This document shows, piece by piece, positions 1 through 7,171 of a DNA stretch of 39,762 nt. The stretch comes from DATLFP01 sp035540955. Its GTDB lineage: Bacteria > Actinomycetota > Acidimicrobiia > Acidimicrobiales > CADCSY01. Position 1 is the stretch's first letter, and each line of letters begins with the position of its first letter. The notes beneath the pieces are model-generated. The model had not been told where the DNA came from, made no database searches, and worked only from the letters and a program-made list of their open reading frames with translations. The stretch is taken from NCBI GenBank assembly GCA_035540955.1, contig DATLFP010000038.1:1-39762 (forward strand), given 5' to 3'. Both the position numbers and the translations under genes were made by a program.

Positions 1-1
1 C

Positions 2-154
2 CGCCGGCGCCGCACCGACGAGCGCCAGCGGTCGATCCGGGCCTCCGGCTGGGAGCACCGTCACATCGGCCTCGGCGACGTCCGGTGCGATCCCGCCGAG
101 GTGGTCGCCTGGGTCGAGGAGACCTACTGGCGCCGTCAAGCCGACGCCGCCTGA
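2..154 (+). CDS. C-terminal fragment of an unidentified protein
   Basis: An open frame enters from the left edge and stops at TGA 152-154, giving 50 residues. It is Arg-rich at first, then has a GW..R.......V...P..VV..V pattern. That pattern resembles the C-terminal end of DUF559/Vsr-like endonuclease-fold proteins, where a strand with GW and R precedes a final helix. The resemblance is by eye and weak. It converges on the minus-strand binding-protein gene, with a repeat element between them. The start lies outside the window, so the full function cannot be judged. Confidence 0.45.
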   Translation, partial: RRRRTDERQRSIRASGWEHRHIGLGDVRCDPAEVVAWVEETYWRRQADAA

Positions 155-165
155 TCCACCGCACC

Positions 166-310
166 AAGGTTGTCGCGGTCACCCGGGTCGGGCGGGCGAG
201 CGCGACAAGGTTCGGGTCTCGTCACGAAGGTTGTCGCGGTCACCCGGGTCGGGCGGGCGAGCGCGACAAGGTTCGGGTCAGGGGCGGGCCTCAAGGTTCG
301 GGTCAGGGGC
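166..310. repeat. Two 53-bp direct repeats plus a 19-bp partial copy
   Basis: A 53-bp unit occurs identically at 166-218 and 227-279 (period 61 bp). Its last part (CAAGGTTCGGGTCAGGGGC) recurs at 267-285 and 292-310. Each unit carries the inverted arms TTGTCGCG and CGCGACAA around a GC-rich loop, so each can fold as a hairpin. The array sits between two convergent gene ends, and the last copy runs through the stop codon of the minus-strand gene (complement 303-305). It could be a bidirectional terminator or a genome-wide palindromic repeat. Confidence 0.85.
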
Positions 311-1988
311 TGGCCTCGCACTCGGGGCCGGCGTCGAGGCCGTAGGTGACGTTGTGCGGGGCGGGCTGGAACATGTAGTCGGGGTTGCCGTCGCCGATCG
401 ACTCCAGCGAGAAGCGCCGGCCGCAGCGGGGGTAGACGTAGGCCCCGGGCTGGCCGTCGGGATGGGTGGCCGTCGGGTCCCACCACAGCTCGACCGCGTA
501 GTCGCCGTAGGTGTAGTCGCCGGGTCCGAACCCGCCCGCCATCGACCACACGGGCTCGGGGGGCCGGGTGAAGGACCGGAACAGGGCGCGGTGGAGCGTC
601 TCGGCGTTCAGGTCGGGCCCCGCCTCCTGGATCGACCCGAAGAGGAACGTCATCGAGTGGAACAGGATGTTGCAGACCGAGTCGCTCGGGTTGTTGGCGG
701 GGTCCATCGACTTGTACGCCCGCCAGCACGGCCACTCCGGGGGCCGGGTCGGGATCTCCTCGAAGCTGAACCCGAAGGCGTTCTGCCACTGCGTGGGGCT
801 CACCGTGCGGGTGAGCACGATGGCGGTCTCGAAGCCGCCCGCGCCCATCAGGTACCACTCCGGGAAGTAGCGCTGCTGGTCGGCGGCCTGGGCGTGCACG
901 GGCAGGGTGATGATCTCGCCCATGAAGACGATGGTCGACACGTTCTCGGCCCGGAGCCGGCTCATCGCGGTGGCGATCCCCTGCGCGTTGTCGTCGAGGT
1001 TGTAGGTGGCGACCGCCACCGGCGCCGCCCCGCACGCCTCCATGCGGGCGACCATGTCCCGCAGGGCGCTGTTGGTGTCGGGGGCGTCGAGGGCGAGGAT
1101 CCCGAACCGGCGGGGCGAGCCGTAGTCGATCAGGGCGTCGCCGGTGGGGAAGGGGGTGTGACCGTTGAGGCGCCGGCAGGCGTACTCCGCCCCGAAGGCC
1201 ACGGCCTTCGTGGCGTTGGTCCGCGAGCCCCACAGGTACGGGAACCGGTCGGCGTAGAACTGGTCGGGGACCACCACGATGTTGGCGAAGTGGACGACGC
1301 CCCGCCGCGTCGCCTCGTCGGCCACGGCGCCGGAGAACTCGCCGATGGAGGCGAACACCCCGAACTCCTCGGCCAGCCGCACGCCCCGGGCCCGCTCGGC
1401 CTCCTCGCCGGTCGTGCCGTCGGGGGCGCACGAGTAGAACCACCGCATCCGCCGGCCGTACAGCTCGAGGTTCTCGTTGAAGAAGTCGCGCAGCACCCGG
1501 TAGGTGCGGGTGTTGTCGGACTCGCCGGGCTCTGCGGTGTCGGGGATCTCGCCGCAGCCCCGGGTGCCGGTGAGGTCGGGGGACAGGCCGATGCGGATCT
1601 CGGTGGCCGTCACCCCCCGGGGCGCGGTGGCGCCGCCGTTGTCGCCCACGAACGCCGGCCGGCACGGCGGGGCGTAGACGCTGTCGAACTGGCGGGGCGG
1701 ATCGCCGAAGCACTGCCCGCGGCCCGCCTCCCGGCGGGGCTCGGTGGTCGTGGTGGTCGCCAGGCGCTGGTCGTCGTCGCGCCCGGTGGCGCCGGCGGTG
1801 CGGCTGGCTGCCTGGCGCAGCGACTGGATGATCGTCTCGGGATCCTCGTCGGGCGGGGCGTCGGGGCTGAGCTGGGCCGACGCGCTGGCCTCGTCGGGCG
1901 GCGGGCGCAGCGACGACGGCAGGAGGGCGGCGGTGACCGCCGCGACGGCGAGGTAGACGAGCGGGAGCGCGTTCCTCCTGCCTGCCAA
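303..1988 (-). CDS. Periplasmic binding protein-like (branched-chain amino acid type), orphan
   Basis: This is a 561-residue exported protein. A hydrophobic segment at about residues 8-25 is a signal peptide or membrane anchor. A Pro/Ser/Asp-rich spacer follows, and from about residue 129 a type I periplasmic ligand-binding fold (Peripla_BP_6/LivK-like) begins with EIRIG and continues with FFNE and alternating strand/helix segments. It starts at TTG 1986-1988 with a strong Shine-Dalgarno GAGGAGG (1996-2002, complement) 7 nt upstream. No LivHMFG permease or ATPase genes lie nearby. The divergent neighbour is an MFS transporter, and between them is a palindrome matching the one in front of the TetR gene at 4640. 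It may bind a small organic ligand for uptake or sensing; the ligand is unknown. Confidence 0.75.
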   Translation of the reverse strand: MAGRRNALPLVYLAVAAVTAALLPSSLRPPPDEASASAQLSPDAPPDEDPETIIQSLRQAASRTAGATGRDDDQRLATTTTTEPRREAGRGQCFGDPPRQFDSVYAPPCRPAFVGDNGGATAPRGVTATEIRIGLSPDLTGTRGCGEIPDTAEPGESDNTRTYRVLRDFFNENLELYGRRMRWFYSCAPDGTTGEEAERARGVRLAEEFGVFASIGEFSGAVADEATRRGVVHFANIVVVPDQFYADRFPYLWGSRTNATKAVAFGAEYACRRLNGHTPFPTGDALIDYGSPRRFGILALDAPDTNSALRDMVARMEACGAAPVAVATYNLDDNAQGIATAMSRLRAENVSTIVFMGEIITLPVHAQAADQQRYFPEWYLMGAGGFETAIVLTRTVSPTQWQNAFGFSFEEIPTRPPEWPCWRAYKSMDPANNPSDSVCNILFHSMTFLFGSIQEAGPDLNAETLHRALFRSFTRPPEPVWSMAGGFGPGDYTYGDYAVELWWDPTATHPDGQPGAYVYPRCGRRFSLESIGDGNPDYMFQPAPHNVTYGLDAGPECEASP

Positions 1989-2012
1989 CCGTCGACCTCC
2001 TCGGACCCCGCG

Positions 2013-2031
2013 GACCTGACATGCGCGTCAG
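2013..2031. promoter_or_regulatory. TetR-type operator, site 1 (binding protein/MFS promoters)
   Basis: The palindrome CTGACATGCGCGTCAG at 2016-2031 has arms CTGAC/GTCAG. It matches 14 of 16 positions of the palindrome at 4608-4623 beside the TetR gene. On the minus strand CAGGTC (2013-2018) lies at the same offset as the -10-like CAGGTT of the amidohydrolase promoter. This suggests the same geometry driving the minus-strand gene. Confidence 0.7.
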
Positions 2032-2088
2032 ATCCTGATGCGGACCACTTCGACGGCGATGTCGGCGTGACCTGTCCGGCACCGCACA

Positions 2089-3462
2089 ATGGGCGCCGTG
2101 AGCGGGGTCTGGGCACCGGAGCGGCGAGCGCTCACCACCGGCCTCGTCCTCACGATCACCCTGGTCGCCTTCGAGTCGCTGGCGGTGGCCACCATCCTCC
2201 CCGACGTCGAGGCCGACCTCGGGGGGCTGAGCCTCTACGGCTGGGTGTTCAGCGCCTTCTTCCTCGGCAGCCTCGTCGGGGTCGTCGTCGCCGGGCAGAC
2301 GACCGACCACCGGGGCCCGGCCGCCGCCTACCTGCTCGGCCTCGGGCTGTTCGTCGGCGGCCTCGTGCTCGGGGGCCTGGCGCCGTCGATGTTCGTGCTC
2401 GTCGTCGCCCGCGCCGTGCAGGGCTTCGGCGCCGGCGCCGTGCCCGCCACCGCCTACGCCACCATCGGCCGCGCCTACCCCGAGGCGATCCGCCCCCGGG
2501 TCTTCGCCATCCTGTCCACCGCCTGGGTGGTGCCCGGCCTGCTCGGGCCCGGCGCCGCCGGGGCGATCTCGCACGCCGTGGGGTGGCGATGGGTGTTCCT
2601 CGGCCTCGTGCCGCTGTCGCTCGTCGCCGGCCTCATCGCCTACCGGCCGCTGCGGGCGCTGGCGGTCGAGGACGGGGTGCGCGCCGCGTCCCGCCTCGGC
2701 CCGGCGCTCCGGGTGGCCATCGGCGCCGGGCTCGTCCTCGGCGGCATCACCGCCGACCGGTTCGTGGTCGCCGTGCCCCTGGTGGCCGCCGGCGCGATGG
2801 TCGGCGTGCGACCGTTCCTGTCGCTCGTGCCGCCGGGCACCGTGCGGGCGGCGCCCGGCCTCCCGGCGGCGGTGCTCGTCCGCGGCGTGCTGACCTTCGC
2901 GTTCTTCGGCGCCGACGCCTACATCCCGCTCGCCATCACGAGCGCCCGGGGCGCGACCACGCTCTACGCCGGCCTGGCCCTCACGGTGTCGGCCGTGTTC
3001 TGGACGGCGGGCTCGTGGTTCCAGGAGCGGCTCGTGAACCGCGTGGGGCCCCGGCGCTTCGTGGGCGCCGGCCACCTGGTCATGCTCGCCGGCATCGGCG
3101 GCGCGGCGCTGATCCTGTGGGACGCGGTGCCGCTCTGGGTCGTCGTGGTGGCGTGGGCCATCGCCGGGTTCGGCATCGGCATGTCCTACGCCCCCATCTC
3201 CCTCACCGTGCTGCGGGAGGCGCCGCCGGGCCAGGAGGGCACGGCCACCGCCGGCATGCAGCTGACCGATCTGCTCGGCGTGTCGCTCGGCACCGGGTTC
3301 GGCGGCGCGGCGGTCGGCCTCGGCGACACCCTCGGCTGGGGACCGACACCGGGCATCGGCATCGCCTGGGGGATGGCGGCGGCCGCCGCGCTCGCCGGCG
3401 CGGTCATCGCCCGCCGGCTCCCCGGCGCGTCGACCTCGCGCGACCCCGTCCTCGTGACCTGA
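2089..3462 (+). CDS. MFS transporter (drug/metabolite exporter type)
   Basis: This 457-residue integral membrane protein has many hydrophobic helices. A typical MFS first helix (ESLAVATILPDVEADL) and an A-loop-like QTTDHRGP segment are visible, and helix 4/5 motifs RAVQGFGAG and PGLLGPGAAGAI match the DHA2/EmrB-like or DHA1 drug:proton antiporters. It probably exports a small molecule by proton antiport at the cytoplasmic membrane. The ATG at 2089 is used here. GTG at 2098 is an in-frame alternative 7 nt after CACAAT, a possible leaderless -10. It is divergent from the binding-protein gene and shares operator site 1. It converges on the amidohydrolase with a 10-bp gap. The substrate cannot be read from sequence. 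Confidence 0.85.
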   Translation: MGAVSGVWAPERRALTTGLVLTITLVAFESLAVATILPDVEADLGGLSLYGWVFSAFFLGSLVGVVVAGQTTDHRGPAAAYLLGLGLFVGGLVLGGLAPSMFVLVVARAVQGFGAGAVPATAYATIGRAYPEAIRPRVFAILSTAWVVPGLLGPGAAGAISHAVGWRWVFLGLVPLSLVAGLIAYRPLRALAVEDGVRAASRLGPALRVAIGAGLVLGGITADRFVVAVPLVAAGAMVGVRPFLSLVPPGTVRAAPGLPAAVLVRGVLTFAFFGADAYIPLAITSARGATTLYAGLALTVSAVFWTAGSWFQERLVNRVGPRRFVGAGHLVMLAGIGGAALILWDAVPLWVVVVAWAIAGFGIGMSYAPISLTVLREAPPGQEGTATAGMQLTDLLGVSLGTGFGGAAVGLGDTLGWGPTPGIGIAWGMAAAAALAGAVIARRLPGASTSRDPVLVT

Positions 3463-3472
3463 GCGCCGCGGG

Positions 3473-4597
3473 TCAGGGGAGCGAGAGCCCGAAGAGGGCG
3501 GCGGCGTTGCCGCCCAGCACCGCCCGCTGGCGGTCGGGGGAGAGCCCGGCCACCGACGCCCGGATCTGGTCGGGGGCGGCGGTGGTCGAGTCGATGTGCG
3601 GGTAGTCCGACCCCCACAGCACGCGGTCCTCGCCGACGAGGTCGAGCACCGCCCCGATGGTGCGCTCCTCGGGCTCGGCGACGAACCACACGTTGCGCCG
3701 CAGGTAGTCGCTCGGCCGCTCCCGGGTGGTGACCGGCAGCAGGTCGCCGAGGATGTGGTGCTTCTCGTCGAGCCGGTCCATCAGGTACGGCGCCCACCCG
3801 CAGCCGGCCTCGACGGCGGCCACCTTCAGCGCCGGGTGGCGATCGAACACCCCGGAGAGCGCGAGGTGGGCGATCGTGGGGATCAGCTGGGCGGTGGCGC
3901 CGAGGGAGAAGCCGAACAGCATCCCGGCGCCGGCGTCGAGCCAGTCGCCGAAGGGCCGGCCGGCGCCTGTGAACCGCACCACCACGTGGAAGCACAGCGG
4001 CACGCCGGCCTCGGCGCACCGGGCCCACAGCGGATCGAACCACGGATCGCCCGGGAGGCGGCCGTCGATGGGCTCGGGCGGCATGAACACCGCCTTGAAG
4101 TCGCGGGCCAGGCACCGGTCGAGCTCGGCGATGGCGGCGTCGCGGTCGCGGAGGTTCAGGCTGGCGACGGGGATGATGCGGCCCCGCCCGCCGGCGGCGA
4201 AGTCGGCCTGCCAGTCGTTGTAGGCGCGAGCCAGGGCCGAGAGCAGGTCGAGGTCGTCGGTGAGGAACGGGAGGATGCCGATCGTGGGGAACACGAGGCC
4301 GGCGTCGACGCCCCACTCGTCGTAGAGGCGGAGCCGGGCCCCGGCGTCGTAGGAGGCCGGCGGGCACCCGTCGACGTAGCGCATCGAGCCGTCGAACAGC
4401 TTCGACCGGGGCACGGTCTCGGCGCCGCCGAGTCCGGCGAGGGTGCCCTGCATCACCACCGACCCGCCGATCTCGAGGGTCTCGATCCCGCCGCGGTCGA
4501 CGATGCGCACGCCGCGGTCGCGGTAGTGGCGGGGCAGGCGGGTCTCCCACAGGTCGGGCGGCTCGAGGACGTGGGAGTCGGCGTCGATGACCGGCAC
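3473..4597 (-). CDS. Amidohydrolase 2 family metal-dependent hydrolase/decarboxylase
   Basis: This 374-residue cytosolic TIM-barrel enzyme of the amidohydrolase_2 family (ACMSD/decarboxylase-like) begins VPVIDADSHVLEPPDLW, with the N-terminal DxH metal motif. Barrel landmarks follow: CFHVV (metal His), LALSGVFDRHPALKVAAVE and WGSDYPHID near the C-terminus with the catalytic Asp. Members hydrolyse or decarboxylate cyclic or aromatic acids, but the substrate is unknown. The frame stays open upstream over the antisense of the TetR gene. GTG (complement 4595-4597) is chosen because the family N-terminus begins there and a promoter with TTGACT, 17 nt and CAGGTT ends 7 nt before it. It is divergent from the TetR gene, with the operator inside the shared promoter. 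Confidence 0.88.
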   Translation of the reverse strand: MPVIDADSHVLEPPDLWETRLPRHYRDRGVRIVDRGGIETLEIGGSVVMQGTLAGLGGAETVPRSKLFDGSMRYVDGCPPASYDAGARLRLYDEWGVDAGLVFPTIGILPFLTDDLDLLSALARAYNDWQADFAAGGRGRIIPVASLNLRDRDAAIAELDRCLARDFKAVFMPPEPIDGRLPGDPWFDPLWARCAEAGVPLCFHVVVRFTGAGRPFGDWLDAGAGMLFGFSLGATAQLIPTIAHLALSGVFDRHPALKVAAVEAGCGWAPYLMDRLDEKHHILGDLLPVTTRERPSDYLRRNVWFVAEPEERTIGAVLDLVGEDRVLWGSDYPHIDSTTAAPDQIRASVAGLSPDRQRAVLGGNAAALFGLSLP

Positions 4598-4606
4598 GTC
4601 CCGAAA

Positions 4607-4624
4607 CCTGACACTCGCGTCAGG
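4607..4624. promoter_or_regulatory. TetR-type operator, site 2 (amidohydrolase/TetR promoters)
   Basis: The palindrome CCTGACACTCGCGTCAGG has 6-bp arms CCTGAC/GTCAGG. It ends directly at the -10 TAGAGT of the TetR gene and lies in the spacer of the opposite promoter. That is the classic position for repression and autoregulation. A near-identical site is at 2016-2031. Confidence 0.78.
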
Positions 4625-4630
4625 TAGAGT
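4625..4630 (+). promoter_or_regulatory. -10 element of the TetR gene
   Basis: TAGAGT lies 9 nt before ATG 4640, too close for a ribosome binding site in the transcript, so initiation is probably leaderless. Confidence 0.55.
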
Positions 4631-4639
4631 CAAGCCGCG

Positions 4640-5320
4640 ATGGCCCCGTCCAAGACCGACCCGCGCACGCGCGTCCTCGCCGCGATCGAGCTGGCCACCG
4701 CCGGCCGCCGCCGCGACGGCGACAGCGACGCGCCGCTCGGGCGCAAGGCGGCCCGCACCCGCGCCGCCCTGCTCGAGGCGGCGGGCCGGGTGTTCATGGA
4801 GCAGGGCTACGCCTCGACGTCGGTGGGCGACATCGCCACCGAGGCGGGCGTGAGCCTCGGCGCCTTCTACCAGTACTTCCGTGACCGGGCCGACGTGCTG
4901 GCGACGCTGGTGGCCGAGGGCGCTCTGCGCATGCTCGAGGACGCGTCGCGCCAGTGGCAGCCGGTCGAGGGCCGGGAGGGCGTGCACCAAGTTCTCCACG
5001 CGTTCGTCTCGCACTACCGCGCCACGGCCAAGTTCCAGAAGGTGTGGGAGGAGGTCACCCACGTCGAGGGTGAGCTGGCCGAGCTGCGGCGCGAGCTCGT
5101 GCGGATCTACACCGCCGCCGTCGAGCAGTCGCTGCGCGACGGCCAGGCGAACGGGTCGGTGCGGGCCGACCTCGACGCCGCCGGCGCCGCGGTCGCGCTC
5201 ACATCGATGGTCGACCGCACCTGCTACCTGCGGTTCGTGTTCGACCGCCAGCCGGGCCAGGGGGTCGCCCCCACCGTCGACGCCCTCACCGACATCTGGT
5301 GGGCCGCCGTCAAGCCCTGA
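4640..5320 (+). CDS. TetR family transcriptional repressor
   Basis: The protein has 226 residues. After a charged 35-residue N-terminal extension comes a canonical TetR DNA-binding domain at about residues 36-85: RTRAALLEAAGRVF, then the helix-turn-helix TSVGDIATEAGVSLGAFYQYF. The rest is an all-helical ligand/dimerisation domain. The neighbouring palindromes at 4607-4624 and 2016-2031 are the likely operators, which would make it autoregulated and give it control of the amidohydrolase, MFS and binding-protein genes. Its inducer is probably a substrate of those proteins (inference). It converges on the PPOX-fold gene with a 24-bp gap. Confidence 0.93.
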   Translation: MAPSKTDPRTRVLAAIELATAGRRRDGDSDAPLGRKAARTRAALLEAAGRVFMEQGYASTSVGDIATEAGVSLGAFYQYFRDRADVLATLVAEGALRMLEDASRQWQPVEGREGVHQVLHAFVSHYRATAKFQKVWEEVTHVEGELAELRRELVRIYTAAVEQSLRDGQANGSVRADLDAAGAAVALTSMVDRTCYLRFVFDRQPGQGVAPTVDALTDIWWAAVKP

Positions 5321-5344
5321 CCGGCCGCCGGCACGCCGCGAGCG

Positions 5345-5833
5345 TCAGCGGGCGTGGTAGTAGCGGCGGGCCCAGATGCCGGTCGGGTCCTCACCGCTCA
5401 CGGGCATGCGCCAGGTGGTGACGGTCGCGGGGTCGAGGTCGAGCGCGATCAGGGCACGCGGCTCGTCGTGGGTCGCCGTGAGGTAGGCGTCGGCCGCGTC
5501 CTCCGGCACGTAGCGGCAGGCGATGCGGCGGTAGCGGTCGCGCCAGGCGTCGTCCTCGCCGGGGCGATGGACGATCTCGCACGTCCCGCGGTGGATGACC
5601 TTGCGGTACGGCGCGGCGTCCTCGTCGACGGTCAGCGCGACCCGCTGGTCGCCCTGGAGGTCGCTCCACCACGCCGACCGCTCGCGCGGCGTCATCCAGA
5701 TGCGGTCCTCTTCGAACACGAACCAGATGGGCACCACGCGCGGCGCACCGTCGGCGTCGACGGTCGCCAGCCGCACCAGGTGGCCGGGCTCGGCGAGGAA
5801 CGCCTCGACCTCATCCCGTGTGAGCTTGGGCAC
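5345..5833 (-). CDS. Pyridoxamine 5'-phosphate oxidase-fold protein (FMN or F420 binding)
   Basis: This 162-residue single-domain split-barrel protein matches the PPOX/FDOR family. It has an N-terminal helix (LTRDEVEAFLAE), then LVRLATVDADGAPRVVPIWFVFE, the typical first strands that contact the flavin or deazaflavin, and SAWWSDLQGDQRVALTVDED. A role as an F420- or FMN-dependent reductase fits actinobacterial relatives, but the cofactor cannot be fixed from sequence. GTG (complement 5831-5833) is chosen because -10 TAGCGT (complement 5842-5847) lies 8 nt upstream. It is divergent from the P450 gene with a palindrome between them, suggesting joint control. Confidence 0.82.
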   Translation of the reverse strand: MPKLTRDEVEAFLAEPGHLVRLATVDADGAPRVVPIWFVFEEDRIWMTPRERSAWWSDLQGDQRVALTVDEDAAPYRKVIHRGTCEIVHRPGEDDAWRDRYRRIACRYVPEDAADAYLTATHDEPRALIALDLDPATVTTWRMPVSGEDPTGIWARRYYHAR

Positions 5834-5837
5834 GAAG

Positions 5838-5853
5838 CGTCACGCTAGTGACG
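5838..5853. promoter_or_regulatory. Palindromic operator candidate between PPOX and P450 genes
   Basis: CGTCACGCTAGTGACG has 6-bp inverted arms CGTCAC/GTGACG around GCTA. It overlaps the minus-strand -10 TAGCGT (5842-5847) of the PPOX gene, a good site for a repressor. It differs from the TetR operator. Confidence 0.5.
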
Positions 5854-5898
5854 GAGTTCATGTTGCGGTGCCCGTCTTGTCAAGGGGACCATGACACC

Positions 5899-7125
5899 GT
5901 GACGAACGCGGCCGACCAGATCGCCATCCTCGACGCCATGCGGGACCCGGCGGTGAAGGCCGACCCGTACCCCTTCTACCGGTCGCTGCTCGAGCGCGGT
6001 CCGCTGATCGAGACGACCTTCGGCGACCACCTGCTCACCCGCCACGCCGACTGCTTCAACGTGCTGCGCGACGCACGGTTCTCGAGCAACGACCAGCACA
6101 AGGCCGGCTACGAGAACATCACCGAGCTGATCCGCCAGCTCGGCTTCGAGGACCTGCTCGGCCTCATGCAGCGGATCATGCTCTTCGCCGACCCGCCCGA
6201 CCACACCCGGCTGCGGCGGCTGGTGAGCAAGGCGTTCACGCCGAAGGCCATCGAGGCGATGCGCCCTCGCATCGCGGCACTCGTCGACGACATCCTCGAC
6301 GACGCCGACGCGCGGGGCGAGATCGAGGTGGTCGACGAGCTCGCGTTCCGGCTGCCGGTCACCGTGATCAGCGAGATGCTCGGCGTCCCCCTCGACGACC
6401 ACGAGCAGCTGCGCACGTGGACCTCGGCGGCGGTGGCCGCCCTCGACCCCAACGACAACCCCAGCGAGCTCTTCCCCGCGGCCGAGGCGCTCCGAGCCAT
6501 GCGCGGCTACTTCCACGACCTCGTCGAGGCCCGCCGGGGCGACCTCGCCGACGACCTGCTCAGCGCCATGATCGCCGCTGAGGACGAGGGCGACCGCCTC
6601 TCACACGACGAGCTCCTCGACACGACGCTGCTGCTGTTCGCCGCCGGCCACGAGACCACGGTCAACCTCATCTCCGGGGGCATGTTCAACCTGCTCGCAA
6701 ACCCGGCGGAGCTGCAGCGCCTCCAGGCCGACCCGTCCCTCATCGGCACCGCCGTGGAGGAGCTGCTGCGGTTCGGCCCGCCGGTGCAGTTCACGGCCCG
6801 CACCACGACCACCGAGGTCGAGGTCGCCGGCACGACCCTCCCGCGGGGGAGCGAGCTGATCGTCCTCATCGCCGGCGCCAACCGCGACCCCGAGGTGTTC
6901 CCCGCCCCCGACACCCTCGACATCGGCCGCGAGGAGAACCGCCACCTCGCCTTCGGCGGCGGGATCCACCTGTGCCTCGGCGCGCCGCTGGCCCGGGTCG
7001 AGGGCCAGGAGGCGATCGGCCGGCTCGTGCGGAGGTTCCCGGGCCTGCGCCTCGCCACCGACGACGTCCCCTGGAAGCCGACCACGACCATCCGCGGTCC
7101 CGCCCAGCTCCGACTCACCTGGTGA
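5899..7125 (+). CDS. Cytochrome P450
   Basis: From GTG 5899 this is a 408-residue soluble bacterial P450 monooxygenase. Visible landmarks are the N-terminal DPYPFYRSL, the C-helix region HTRLRRLVSKAFTP, the I-helix AGHETT (residues 249-254, oxygen activation), the K-helix EELLR and the haem loop FGGGIHLCLG with Cys359 as thiolate ligand. It needs external ferredoxin and reductase, which are not encoded here. The frame is open to GTG 5848, but 5899 has an AAGGGG Shine-Dalgarno 10 nt upstream and gives the usual N-terminus. The divergent PPOX gene suggests a shared oxidative pathway; the substrate is unknown. Confidence 0.93.
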   Translation: MTNAADQIAILDAMRDPAVKADPYPFYRSLLERGPLIETTFGDHLLTRHADCFNVLRDARFSSNDQHKAGYENITELIRQLGFEDLLGLMQRIMLFADPPDHTRLRRLVSKAFTPKAIEAMRPRIAALVDDILDDADARGEIEVVDELAFRLPVTVISEMLGVPLDDHEQLRTWTSAAVAALDPNDNPSELFPAAEALRAMRGYFHDLVEARRGDLADDLLSAMIAAEDEGDRLSHDELLDTTLLLFAAGHETTVNLISGGMFNLLANPAELQRLQADPSLIGTAVEELLRFGPPVQFTARTTTTEVEVAGTTLPRGSELIVLIAGANRDPEVFPAPDTLDIGREENRHLAFGGGIHLCLGAPLARVEGQEAIGRLVRRFPGLRLATDDVPWKPTTTIRGPAQLRLTW

Positions 7126-7157
7126 ACCGGCACCACGGTCGCGACTGACCACGCCGG

Positions 7158-7163
7158 TAGCCT
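7158..7163 (+). promoter_or_regulatory. -10 element of rimO
   Basis: TAGCCT lies 8 nt before the GTG start at 7172, indicating probable leaderless transcription. It gives rimO its own promoter after the P450 gene. Confidence 0.5.
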
Positions 7164-7171
7164 GGGCCGTC

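Larger units (their letters stand above)
4605..4633 (-). promoter_or_regulatory. Amidohydrolase promoter
   Basis: On the minus strand, -35 TTGACT (4628-4633), a 17-nt spacer and -10 CAGGTT (4605-4610) stand 7 nt before the GTG start. The expected transcript is leaderless. The TetR palindrome fills the spacer and touches the -10. Confidence 0.65.

Noticed and set aside
136..3075. Long open frame antisense to the binding protein and MFS genes
   Set aside because: Arg/Pro/Gly/His-rich, low-complexity translation typical of a GC-rich shadow frame; the opposite and shifted frames hold recognisable proteins.
4598..5062. Upstream extension of the amidohydrolase frame
   Set aside because: It is antisense to TetR. 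The family N-terminus and a promoter place the start at 4597.
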